Both the position numbers and the translations under genes were made by a program. Shown piece by piece: positions 46,401 to 58,697 of a stretch of 64,000 nucleotides of DNA (positions within the stretch are counted from its first letter, which is position 1; every line of letters begins with the position of its first letter). The stretch lies in contig NC_087075.1 in NCBI RefSeq assembly GCF_026151205.1, positions 14,213,628 to 14,277,627 of the forward strand, written 5' to 3'. Source of the DNA: Bolinopsis microptera. Lineage: Eukaryota > Ctenophora > Tentaculata > Lobata > Bolinopsidae. Under the pieces are notes generated by a model, which did no database searches, had not been told where the DNA came from, and was given only the letters and a program-made list of their open reading frames with translations.

Positions 46401-49400
46401 CATCAGTAGGAAGGGAGGAGGAGGGGAGGAAGAGAGAAGTGACACTTCCCCGTACTCCTGCATACAACAGTTCTCCATCAGTAGGAAGGGAGGAGGAGGG
46501 GAGGAAGAGAGAAGTGACACTTCCCCGTACTCCTGCATACAACAGTTCTCCATCAGTAGGAAGGGAGGAGGAGGGGAGGAAGAGAGAAGTGACACTTCCC
46601 CGTACTCCTGCATACAACAGTTCTCCATCAGTAGGAAGGGAGGAGGAGGGGAGGAAGAGAGAAGTGACACTTCCCCGTACTCCTGCATACAACAGTTCTC
46701 CATCAGTAGGAAGGGAGGAGGAGGGGAGGAAGAGAGAAGTGACACTTCCCCGTACTCCTGCATACAACAGTTCTCCATCAGTAGGAAGGGAGGAGGAGGG
46801 GAGGAAGAGAGAAGTGACACTTCCCCGTACTCCTGCATACAACAGTTCTCCATCAGTAGGAAGGGAGGAGGAGGGGAGGAAGAGAGAAGTGACACTTCCC
46901 CGTACTCCTGCATACAACAGTTCTCCATCAGTAGGAAGGGAGGAGGAGGGGAGGAAGAGAGAAGTGACACTTCCCCGTACTCCTGCATACAACAGTTCTC
47001 CATCAGTAGGAAGGGAGGAGGAGGGGAGGAAGAGAGAAGTGACACTTCCCCGTACTCCTGCATACAACAGTTCTCCATCAGTAGGAAGGGAGGAGGAGGG
47101 GAGGAAGAGAGAAGTGACACTTCCCCGTACTCCTGCATACAACAGTTCTCCATCAGTAGGAAGGGAGGAGGAGGGGAGGAAGAGAGAAGTGACACTTCCC
47201 CGTACTCCTGCATACAACAGTTCTCCATCAGTAGGAAGGGAGGAGGAGGGGAGGAAGAGAGAAGTGACACTTCCCCGTACTCCTGCATACAACAGTTCTC
47301 CATCAGTAGGAAGGGAGGAGGAGGGAGGAAGAGAGAAGTGACACTTCCCCGTACTCCTGCATACAACAGTTCTCCATCAGTAGGAAGGGAGGAGGAGGGG
47401 AGGAAGAGAGAAGTGACACTTCCCCGTACTCCTGCATACAACAGTTCTCCATCAGTAGGAAGGGAGGAGGAGGGGAGGAAGAGAGAAGTGACACTTCCCC
47501 GTACTCCTGCATACAACAGTTCTCCATCAGTAGGAAGGGAGGAGGAGGGGAGGAAGAGAGAAGTGACACTTCCCCGTACTCCTGCATACAACAGTTCTCC
47601 ATCAGTAGGAAGGGAGGAGGAGGGGAGGAAGAGAGAAGTGACACTTCCCCGTACTCCTGCATACAACAGTTCTCCATCAGTAGGAAGGGAGGAGGAGGGG
47701 AGGAAGAGAGAAGTGACACTTCCCCGTACTCCTGCATACAACAGTTCTCCATCAGTAGGAAGGGAGGAGGAGGGGAGGAAGAGAGAAGTGACACTTCCCC
47801 GTACTCCTGCATACAACAGTTCTCCATCAGTAGGAAGGGAGGAGGAGGGGAGGAAGAGAGAAGTGACACTTCCCCGTACTCCTGCATACAACAGTTCTCC
47901 ATCAGTAGGAAGGGAGGAGGAGGGGAGGAAGAGAGAAGTGACACTTCCCCGTACTCCTGCATACAACAGTTCTCCATCAGTAGGAAGGGAGGAGGAGGGG
48001 AGGAAGAGAGAAGTGACACTTCCCCGTACTCCTGCATACAACAGTTCTCCATCAGTAGGAAGGGAGGAGGAGGGGAGGAAGAGAGAAGTGACACTTCCCC
48101 GTACTCCTGCATACAACAGTTCTCCATCAGTAGGAAGGGAGGAGGAGGGGAGGAAGAGAGAAGTGACACTTCCCCGTACTCCTGCATACAACAGTTCTCC
48201 ATCAGTAGGAAGGGAGGAGGAGGGGAGGAAGAGAGAAGTGACACTTCCCCGTACTCCTGCATACAACAGTTCTCCATCAGTAGGAAGGGAGGAGGAGGGG
48301 AGGAAGAGAGAAGTGACACTTCCCCGTACTCCTGCATACAACAGTTCTCCATCAGTAGGAAGGGAGGAGGAGGGGAGGAAGAGAGAAGTGACACTTCCCC
48401 GTACTCCTGCATACAACAGTTCTCCATCAGTAGGAAGGGAGGAGGAGGGGAGGAAGAGAGAAGTGACACTTCCCCGTACTCCTGCATACAACAGTTCTCC
48501 ATCAGTAGGAAGGGAGGAGGAGGGGAGGAAGAGAGAAGTGACACTTCCCCGTACTCCTGCATACAACAGTTCTCCATCAGTAGGAAGGGAGGAGGAGGGG
48601 AGGAAGAGAGAAGTGACACTTCCCCGTACTCCTGCATACAACAGTTCTCCATCAGTAGGAAGGGAGGAGGAGGGGAGGAAGAGAGAAGTGACACTTCCCC
48701 GTACTCCTGCATACAACAGTTCTCCATCAGTAGGAAGGGAGGAGGAGGGGAGGAAGAGAGAAGTGACACTTCCCCGTACTCCTGCATACAACAGTTCTCC
48801 ATCAGTAGGAAGGGAGGAGGAGGGGAGGAAGAGAGAAGTGACACTTCCCCGTACTCCTGCATACAACAGTTCTCCATCAGTAGGAAGGGAGGAGGAGGGG
48901 AGGAAGAGAGAAGTGACACTTCCCCGTACTCCTGCATACAACAGTTCTCCATCAGTAGGAAGGGAGGAGGAGGGGAGGAAGAGAGAAGTGACACTTCCCC
49001 GTACTCCTGCATACAACAGTTCTCCATCAGTAGGAAGGGAGGAGGAGGGGAGGAAGAGAGAAGTGACACTTCCCCGTACTCCTGCATACAACAGTTCTCC
49101 ATCAGTAGGAAGGGAGGAGGAGGGGAGGAAGAGAGAAGTGACACTTCCCCGTACTCCTGCATACAACAGTTCTCCATCAGTAGGAAGGGAGGAGGAGGGG
49201 AGGAAGAGAGAAGTGACACTTCCCCGTACTCCTGCATACAACAGTTCTCCATCAGTAGGAAGGGAGGAGGAGGGGAGGAAGAGAGAAGTGACACTTCCCC
49301 GTACTCCTGCATACAACAGTTCTCCATCAGTAGGAAGGGAGGAGGAGGGGAGGAAGAGAGAAGTGACACTTCCCCGTACTCCTGCATACAACAGTTCTCC

Positions 49401-52400
49401 ATCAGTAGGAAGGGAGGAGGAGGGGAGGAAGAGAGAAGTGACACTTCCCCGTACTCCTGCATACAACAGTTCTCCATCAGTAGGAAGGGAGGAGGAGGGG
49501 AGGAAGAGAGAAGTGACACTTCCCCGTACTCCTGCATACAACAGTTCTCCATCAGTAGGAAGGGAGGAGGAGGGGAGGAAGAGAGAAGTGACACTTCCCC
49601 GTACTCCTGCATACAACAGTTCTCCATCAGTAGGAAGGGAGGAGGAGGGGAGGAAGAGAGAAGTGACACTTCCCCGTACTCCTGCATACAACAGTTCTCC
49701 ATCAGTAGGAAGGGAGGAGGAGGGGAGGAAGAGAGAAGTGACACTTCCCCGTACTCCTGCATACAACAGTTCTCCATCAGTAGGAAGGGAGGAGGAGGGG
49801 AGGAAGAGAGAAGTGACACTTCCCCGTACTCCTGCATACAACAGTTCTCCATCAGTAGGAAGGGAGGAGGAGGGGAGGAAGAGAGAAGTGACACTTCCCC
49901 GTACTCCTGCATACAACAGTTCTCCATCAGTAGGAAGGGAGGAGGAGGGGAGGAAGAGAGAAGTGACACTTCCCCGTACTCCTGCATACAACAGTTCTCC
50001 ATCAGTAGGAAGGGAGGAGGAGGGGAGGAAGAGAGAAGTGACACTTCCCCGTACTCCTGCATACAACAGTTCTCCATCAGTAGGAAGGGAGGAGGAGGGG
50101 AGGAAGAGAGAAGTGACACTTCCCCGTACTCCTGCATACAACAGTTCTCCATCAGTAGGAAGGGAGGAGGAGGGGAGGAAGAGAGAAGTGACACTTCCCC
50201 GTACTCCTGCATACAACAGTTCTCCATCAGTAGGAAGGGAGGAGGAGGGGAGGAAGAGAGAAGTGACACTTCCCCGTACTCCTGCATACAACAGTTCTCC
50301 ATCAGTAGGAAGGGAGGAGGAGGGGAGGAAGAGAGAAGTGACACTTCCCCGTACTCCTGCATACAACAGTTCTCCATCAGTAGGAAGGGAGGAGGAGGGG
50401 AGGAAGAGAGAAGTGACACTTCCCCGTACTCCTGCATACAACAGTTCTCCATCAGTAGGAAGGGAGGAGGAGGGGAGGAAGAGAGAAGTGACACTTCCCC
50501 GTACTCCTGCATACAACAGTTCTCCATCAGTAGGAAGGGAGGAGGAGGGGAGGAAGAGAGAAGTGACACTTCCCCGTACTCCTGCATACAACAGTTCTCC
50601 ATCAGTAGGAAGGGAGGAGGAGGGGAGGAAGAGAGAAGTGACACTTCCCCGTACTCCTGCATACAACAGTTCTCCATCAGTAGGAAGGGAGGAGGAGGGG
50701 AGGAAGAGAGAAGTGACACTTCCCCGTACTCCTGCATACAACAGTTCTCCATCAGTAGGAAGGGAGGAGGAGGGGAGGAAGAGAGAAGTGACACTTCCCC
50801 GTACTCCTGCATACAACAGTTCTCCATCAGTAGGAAGGGAGGAGGAGGGGAGGAAGAGAGAAGTGACACTTCCCCGTACTCCTGCATACAACAGTTCTCC
50901 ATCAGTAGGAAGGGAGGAGGAGGGGAGGAAGAGAGAAGTGACACTTCCCCGTACTCCTGCATACAACAGTTCTCCATCAGTAGGAAGGGAGGAGGAGGGG
51001 AGGAAGAGAGAAGTGACACTCCCCCGTACTCCTGCATACAACAGTTCTCCATCAGTAGGAAGGGAGGAGGAGGGGAGGAAGAGAGAAGTGACACTTCCCC
51101 GTACTCCTGCATACAACAGTTCTCCATCAGTAGGAAGGGAGGAGGAGGGGAGGAAGAGAGAAGTGACACTTCCCCGTACTCCTGCATACAACAGTTCTCC
51201 ATCAGTAGGAAGGGAGGAGGAGGGGAGGAAGAGAGAAGTGACACTTCCCCGTACTCCTGCATACAACAGTTCTCCATCAGTAGGAAGGGAGGAGGAGGGG
51301 AGGAAGAGAGAAGTGACACTTCCCCGTACTCCTGCATACAACAGTTCTCCATCAGTAGGAAGGGAGGAGGAGGGGAGGAAGAGAGAAGTGACACTTCCCC
51401 GTACTCCTGCATACAACAGTTCTCCATCAGTAGGAAGGGAGGAGGAGGGGAGGAAGAGAGAAGTGACACTTCCCCGTACTCCTGCATACAACAGTTCTCC
51501 ATCAGTAGGAAGGGAGGAGGAGGGGAGGAAGAGAGAAGTGACACTTCCCCGTACTCCTGCATACAACAGTTCTCCATCAGTAGGAAGGGAGGAGGAGGGG
51601 AGGAAGAGAGAAGTGACACTTCCCGTACTCCTGCATACAACAGTTCTCCATCAGTAGGAAGGGAGGAGGAGGGGAGGAAGAGAGAAGTGACACTTCCCCG
51701 TACTCCTGCATACAACAGTTCTCCATCAGTAGGAAGGGAGGAGGAGGGGAGGAAGAGAGAAGTGACACTTCCCCGTACTCCTGCATACAACAGTTCTCCA
51801 TCAGTAGGAAGGGAGGAGGAGGGGAGGAAGAGAGAAGTGACACTTCCCCGTACTCCTGCATACAACAGTTCTCCATCAGTAGGAAGGGAGGAGGAGGGGA
51901 GGAAGAGAGAAGTGACACTTCCCCCGTACTCCTGCATACAACAGTTCTCCATCAGTAGGAAGGGAGGAGGAGGGGAGGAAGAGAGAAGTGACACTTCCCC
52001 GTACTCCTGCATACAACAGTTCTCCATCAGTAGGAAGGGAGGAGGAGGGGAGGAAGAGAGAAGTGACACTTCCCCGTACTCCTGCATACAACAGTTCTCC
52101 ATCAGTAGGAAGGGAGGAGGAGGGGAGGAAGAGAGAAGTGACACTTCCCCGTACTCCTGCATACAACAGTTCTCCATCAGTAGGAAGGGAGGAGGAGGGG
52201 AGGAAGAGAGAAGTGACACTTCCCCGTACTCCTGCATACAACAGTTCTCCATCAGTAGGAAGGGAGGAGGAGGGGAGGAAGAGAGAAGTGACACTTCCCC
52301 GTACTCCTGCATACAACAGTTCTCCATCAGTAGGAAGGGAGGAGGAGGGGAGGAAGAGAGAAGTGACACTCCCCCGTACTCCTGCATACAACAGTTCTCA

Positions 52401-55400
52401 TCAGTAGGAAGGGAGGAGGAGGGGAGGAAGAGAGAAGTGACACTTCCCCGTACTCCTGCATACAACAGTTCTCCATCAGTAGGAAGGGAGGAGGAGGGGA
52501 GGAAGAGAGAAGTGACACTTCCCCGTACTCCTGCATACAACAGTTCTCCATCAGTAGGAAGGGAGGAGGAGGGGAGGAAGAGAGAAGTGACACTTCCCCG
52601 TACTCCTGCATACAACAGTTCTCCATCAGTAGGAAGGGAGGAGGAGGGGAGGAAGAGAGAAGTGACACTTTCCCGTACTCCTGCATACAACAGTTCTCCA
52701 TCAGTAGGAAGGGAGGAGGGGAGGAAGAGAGAAGTGACACTCCCCCGTACTCCTGCATACAACAGTTCTCCATCAGTAGGAAGGGAGGAGGAGGGGAGGA
52801 AGAGAGAAGTGACACTTCCCCGTACTCCTGCATACAACAGTTCTCCATCAGTAGGAAGGGAGGAGGAGGGGAGGAAGAGAGAAGTGACACTTCCCCGTAC
52901 TCCTGCATACAACAGTTCTCCATCAGTAGGAAGGGAGGAGGAGGGGAGGAAGAGAGAAGTGACACTTCCCCGTACTCCTGCATACAACAGTTCTCCATCA
53001 GTAGGAAGGGAGGAGAGGAAGAGAGAAGTGACACTTCCCCGTACTCCTGCATACAACAGTTCTCCATCAGTAGGAAGGGAGGAGGAGGGGAGGAAGAGAG
53101 AAGTGACACTTCCCCGTACTCCTGCATACAACAGTTCTCCATCAGTAGGAAGGGAGGAGGAGGGGAGGAAGAGAGAAGTGACACTTCCCCGTACTCCTGC
53201 ATACAACAGTTCTCCATCAGTAGGAAGGGAGGAGGAGGGGAGGAAGAGAGAAGTGACACTTCCCCGTACTCCTGCATACAACAGTTCTCCATCAGTAGGA
53301 AGGGAGGAGGAGGGGAGGAAGAGAGAAGTGACACTTCCCCGTACTCCTGCATACAACAGTTCTCCATCAGTAGGAAGGGAGGAGGAGGGGAGGAAGAGAG
53401 AAGTGACACTTTCCCCGTACTCCTGCCTACAACAGTTCTCCATCAGTAGGAAGGGAGGAGGAGGGGAGGAAGAGAGAAGTGACACTTCCCCGTACTCCTG
53501 CATACAACAGTTCTCCATCAGTAGGAAGGGAGGAGGAGGGGAGGAAGAGAGAAGTGACACTTCCCCGTACTCCTGCATACAACAGTTCTCCATCAGTAGG
53601 AAGGGAGGAGGAGGGGAGGAAGAGAGAAGTGACACTTCCCCGTACTCCTGCATACAACAGTTCTCCATCAGTAGGAAGGGAGGAGGAGGGGAGGAAGAGA
53701 GAAGTGACACTTCCCCGTACTCCTGCATACAACAGTTCTCCATCAGTAGGAAGGGAGGAGGAGGGGAGGAAGAGAGAAGTGACACTTCCCCGTACTCCTG
53801 CATACAACAGTTCTCCATCAGTAGGAAGGGAGGAGGAGGAGAGGAAGAGAGAAGTGACACTTCCCCGTACTCCTGCATACAACAGTTCTCCATCAGTAGG
53901 AAGGGAGGAGGAGGGGAGGAAGAGAGAAGTGACACTTCCCCGTACTCCTGCATACAACAGTTCTCCATCAGTAGGAAGGGAGGAGGAGGGGAGGAAGAGA
54001 GAAGTGACACTTCCCCGTACTCCTGCATACAACAGTTCTCCATCAGTAGGAAGGGAGGAGGAGGGGAGGAAGAGAGAAGTGACACTTCCCCGTACTCCTG
54101 CATACAACAGTTCTCCATCAGTAGGAAGGGAGGAGGAGGGGAGGAAGAGAGAAGTGACACTTCCCCGTACTCCTGCATACAACAGTTCTCCATCAGTAGG
54201 AAGGGAGGAGGAGGGGAGGAAGAGAGAAGTGACACTTCCCCGTACTCCTGCATACAACAGTTCTCCATCAGTAGGAAGGGAGGAGGAGGAGAGGAAGAGA
54301 GAAGTGACACTTCCCCGTACTCCTGCATACAACAGTTCTCCATCAGTAGGAAGGGAGGAGGAGGAGAGGAAGAGAGAAGTGACACTTCCCCGTACTCCTG
54401 CATACAACAGTTCTCCATCAGTAGGAAGGGAGGAGGAGGGGAGGAAGAGAGAAGTGACACTTCCCCGTACTCCTGCATACAACAGTTCTCCATCAGTAGG
54501 AAGGGAGGAGGAGGGGAGGAAGAGAGAAGTGACACTTCCCCGTACTCCTGCATACAACAGTTCTCCATCAGTAGGAAGGGAGGAGGAGGGGAGGAAGAGA
54601 GAAGTGACACTTCCCCGTACTCCTGCATACAACAGTTCTCCATCAGTAGGAAGGGAGGAGGAGGGGAGGAAGAGAGAAGTGACACTTCCCCGTACTCCTG
54701 CATACAACAGTTCTCCATCAGTAGGAAGGGAGGAGGAGGGGAGGAAGAGAGAAGTGACACTTCCCCGTACTCCTGCATACAACAGTTCTCCATCAGTAGG
54801 AAGGGAGGAGGAGGGGAGGAAGAGAGAAGTGACACTTCCCCGTACTCCTGCATACAACAGTTCTCCATCAGTAGGAAGGGAGGAGGAGGGGAGGAAGAGA
54901 GAAGTGACACTTCCCCGTACTCCTGCATACAACAGTTCTCCATCAGTAGGAAGGGAGGAGGAGGGGAGGAAGAGAGAAGTGACACTTCCCCGTACTCCTG
55001 CATACAACAGTTCTCCATCAGTAGAAGGGAGGAGGAGGGGAGGAAGAGAGAAGTGACACTTCCCCGTACTCCTGCATACAACAGTTCTCCATCAGTAGGA
55101 AGGGAGGAGGAGGGGAGGAAGAGAGAAGTGACACTTCCCCGTACTCCTGCATACAACAGTTCTCCATCAGTAGGAAGGGAGGAGGAGGAGAGGAAGAGAG
55201 AAGTGACACTTCCCCGTACTCCTGCATACAACAGTTCTCCATCAGTAGGAAGGGAGGAGGAGGGGAGGAAGAGAGAAGTGACACTTCCCCGTACTCCTGC
55301 ATACAACAGTTCTCCATCAGTAGGAAGGGAGGAGGAGGGGAGGAAGAGAGAAGTGACACTTCCCCGTACTCCTGCATACAACAGTTCTCCATCAGTAGGA

Positions 55401-56630
55401 AGGGAGGAGGAGGGGAGGAAGAGAGAAGTGACACTTCCCCGTACTCCTGCATACAACAGTTCTCCATCAGTAGGAAGGGAGGAGGAGGGGAGGAAGAGAG
55501 AAGTGACACTTCCCCGTACTCCTGCATACAACAGTTCTCCATCAGTAGGAAGGGAGGAGGAGGGGAGGAAGAGAGAAGTGACACTTCCCCGTACTCCTGC
55601 ATACAACAGTTCTCCATCAGTAGGAAGGGAGGAGGAGGGGAGGAAGAGAGAAGTGACACTTCCCCGTACTCCTGCATACAACAGTTCTCCATCAGTAGGA
55701 AGGGAGGAGGAGGGGAGGAAGAGAGAAGTGACACTTCCCCGTACTCCTGCATACAACAGTTCTCCATCAGTAGGAAGGGAGGAGGAGGAGAGGAAGAGAG
55801 AAGTGACACTTCCCCGTACTCCTGCATACAACAGTTCTCCATCAGTAGGAAGGGAGGAGGAGGGGAGGAAGAGAGAAGTGACACTTCCCCGTACTCCTGC
55901 ATACAACAGTTCTCCATCAGTAGGAAGGGAGGAGGAGGGGAGGAAGAGAGAAGTGACACTTCCCCGTACTCCTGCATACAACAGTTCTCCATCAGTAGGA
56001 AGGGAGGAGGAGGGGAGGAAGAGAGAAGTGACACTTCCCCGTACTCCTGCATACAACAGTTCTCCATCAGTAGGAAGGGAGGAGGAGGGGAGGAAGAGAG
56101 AAGTGACACTTCCCCGTACTCCTGCATACAACAGTTCTCCATCAGTAGGAAGGGAGGAGGAGGGGAGGAAGAGAGAAGTGACACTTCCCCGTACTCCTGC
56201 ATACAACAGTTCTCCATCAGTAGGAAGGGAGGAGGAGGGGAGGAAGAGAGAAGTGACACTTCCCCGTACTCCTGCATACAACAGTTCTCCATCAGTAGGA
56301 AGGGAGGAGGAGGGGAGGAAGAGAGAAGTGACACTTTCCCGTACTCCTGCCTACAACAGTTCTCCATCAGTAGGAAGGGAGGAGGAGGGGAGGAAGAGAG
56401 AAGTGACACTTCCCCGTACTCCTGCATACAACAGTTCTCCATCAGTAGGAAGGGAGGAGGAGGGGAGGAAGAGAGAAGTGACACTTCCCCGTACTCCTGC
56501 ATACAACAGTTCTCCATCAGTAGGAAGGGAGGAGGAGGGGAGGAAGAGAGAAGTGACACTTCCCCGTACTCCTGCATACAACAGTTCTCCATCAGTAGGA
56601 AGGGAGGAGGAGGGGAGGAAGAGAGAGAAG
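34496..56630. repeat. 22.1 kb satellite, ~295 copies of a 75-bp unit
   Basis: The unit contains a purine-rich part (GGAAGGGAGGAGGAGGGG and continuing, about 31 nt without a pyrimidine) and a mixed part (CCCCGTACTCCTGCATACAA and continuing). Copies in the core (about 35100-41140 and 41145-44540) look identical by eye. The first eight or so copies carry substitutions. Single-base or 3-6 bp indels occur at about 41143, 44554, 44577, 44625, 45551, 47325, 51623, 51923, 52399, 52707, 53015, 53410 and 55025, densest toward the right end. Because 75 is divisible by three, four of six frames stay open for thousands of codons. I do not treat these as genes. Confidence 0.99.
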
Positions 56631-56879
56631 TTTAGCGATAAACCCAGAAAATATCAAAATGAGAACAAAGAAAAAAACGATCGAATACGATAAAAAATCT
56701 TTGCGACTGGATAGGTAAAATAAATAAATTAGAATAATTTTTCAGGTGGAAAATCTAAACGGTAAATATAATATAAAAGTATGAGAAATTTGAATTATGT
56801 CGTTACCCCGTGGTTACAATTAGCCTTCCAAAATCTTTGTAATTGCAGTTATCAATAATTGATTTTGCATTGTAAAACC

Positions 56880-58352
56880 GTTACGGGTATCGGCCTTACA
56901 AAATGACACGAAAAAGGAGATGGCTCTGAAATGCACAAAAATGAGTTTTGTTCATGTTTTATTATCCAGATAGGTAGTTCAACAGGTATATTTTTCTTCC
57001 CGGGGGTTGATTTGATTGAAAAACCGTAAATTTTGCGATAAAAATTGTCATCTTTGAAATCTTCAAAAAAAACATGCCTTACAAAATGACAATTTCGTCA
57101 CGGCTGTCATTTCTTTAAAAGCAGCCTATAGCAATTTGATTTCACCTAGGACAGTTAGATAAATATAATAGATTGAAGATTGGAATAGCTTTTACAGGAA
57201 AAAGGACGATTAAAAAAAGTTGGGCAATTTCGCGTGAGATAGTGCCTTACAAAATGACAACCCAAAACGGCATCACTTCAAATCCGATTTGGGAAAAAGT
57301 TTCATTATTCTTTCACGTGTCTTACTGTTAGATATATATATGTTGTTTATATTATACCAGTTTAGTTTTTACCAGAGTATATTAAAAAAGGAACATTTTT
57401 TATACTCTGAAAAAATTTTAAAAATGTCATTTTGTGAGGCGTAAAAATCATTTTTTGTTTTCATACTTGAACACAGTATTTGGTTATATTTGATATTTTC
57501 TATGACTGGATAGATCACTTTTCAGCGTTTAGTTAACGTTTGACATGTTTTAGGAGTTTTTATTACTCTCTGCGTTCACAAAATAGAAGCTTTATTTCGT
57601 TAAGTTTTGAAATCAGAGTTTGAAATCAAAGTGTTTGAAATCAAAGTTTTGATATCAGAACTGCACTTTTGTAATGCTACTTGATTGTTAACTGTCAGAT
57701 TTTGATTATTTGTAACTCCTTCTTGTATTGACTGCTTCGGATCCATTTTAGATGATGAAAGTAATTCAATCTGAAACATTGTCATTTTGTAAGGCTTTTC
57801 GGTGTCATTTTGTGAGGCATTTTGATCAAAATTGATGATTAAACAAACACATTTAGGCTCATCATAAGCTTACTGGGTTTAAGAATACCAATAATTAGGC
57901 AAGGGGCATCCAATATAAATATGCCATCTTTGTATCATAAAATAAAACTGTCATTTTGTGAGGCATAACACTGTCATTTTGTGAGGCTAGGTCATTTTTT
58001 TGTCATTTCTTCTACCAAAGTCACTAAATCAGTTTTTTTATTTGACCAGAGTAGTCTTTGATTGACATAAGTCATGGTAGTACCTGGTTTTCTGGGGTTA
58101 AATTCTAAACTTTGGTCTCCATTCTGGGTAACAGTTAGGCGGGGCAATGACTGAACAGCAAAAACGTCCATATTTATGTAAGAAATATAGATTCTATGTC
58201 ATTATCATTCCTTGGGAAGTGTTAATTAATGCTTTTTCTTTCATACAGTAGAAGGTATAGGGTTCAATGTATAGGGAACCTAAGATACAGCATGGTCTAT
58301 GTGGGCTGTCATTTTGTGAGGCCTGTCATTTTGTAAGGCCGATACCCGTAAT
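56880..58352. mobile_element. Non-autonomous DNA element with subterminal repeats
   Basis: Inverted ends of about 28 bp read TTACGGGTATCGGCCTTACA at 56880 and the complement ending at 58352. The 15-bp motif GCCTTACAAAATGAC occurs about three times in the left half and its complement (GTCATTTTGTRAGGC) about seven times in the right half. Such oriented subterminal copies are typical transposase-binding sites. No transposase is encoded. Target duplication is unclear. Confidence 0.8.
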
Positions 58353-58697
58353 GAGTTAAAATATCAAAATAATTACTATTTTAATAAAATTATTAAGTTA
58401 AAACAATGAGCACCTTCCAGTTTATCTATAGTATTAAATTTAGCAACAGATCAGCTAATATCACACTTCAGATAAAAGTAATCTGTAAATTTGTAGTAGC
58501 ACATTTCCAGACATTCCACAGAAATATAAAATGTAGCAGTGATAAACTTTACTACAAGTTCAGTCTGACTATAATAGTAACCATAGTCTCACAACCAGTA
58601 ACCAATGTAACCATGGTAACATAACCACTACTAACCCCAGTAACCACAGTAACCACTGTAACCATGGTAACCATGGCAACACAGTTCACCCATTATC
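58353..58697 (-). other. 3' flank of the HECT gene with GTAACC repeats
   Basis: GTAACCATG/GTAACCAC-type short repeats lie at about 58565-58682, directly after the HECT stop codon. An ATTAAA near 58380 is a possible polyadenylation signal. Confidence 0.45.

Noticed and set aside
34496-56630. CRISPR-like direct repeat array
   Set aside because: There are no unique spacers; units are contiguous and identical, in a eukaryotic genome.
34525-56693. Open frames of up to 3277 codons on both strands across the satellite
   Set aside because: The unit is 75 bp, so any frame without a stop in one unit stays open throughout. Four of six frames do so, on both strands, with no non-repeat domain attached.
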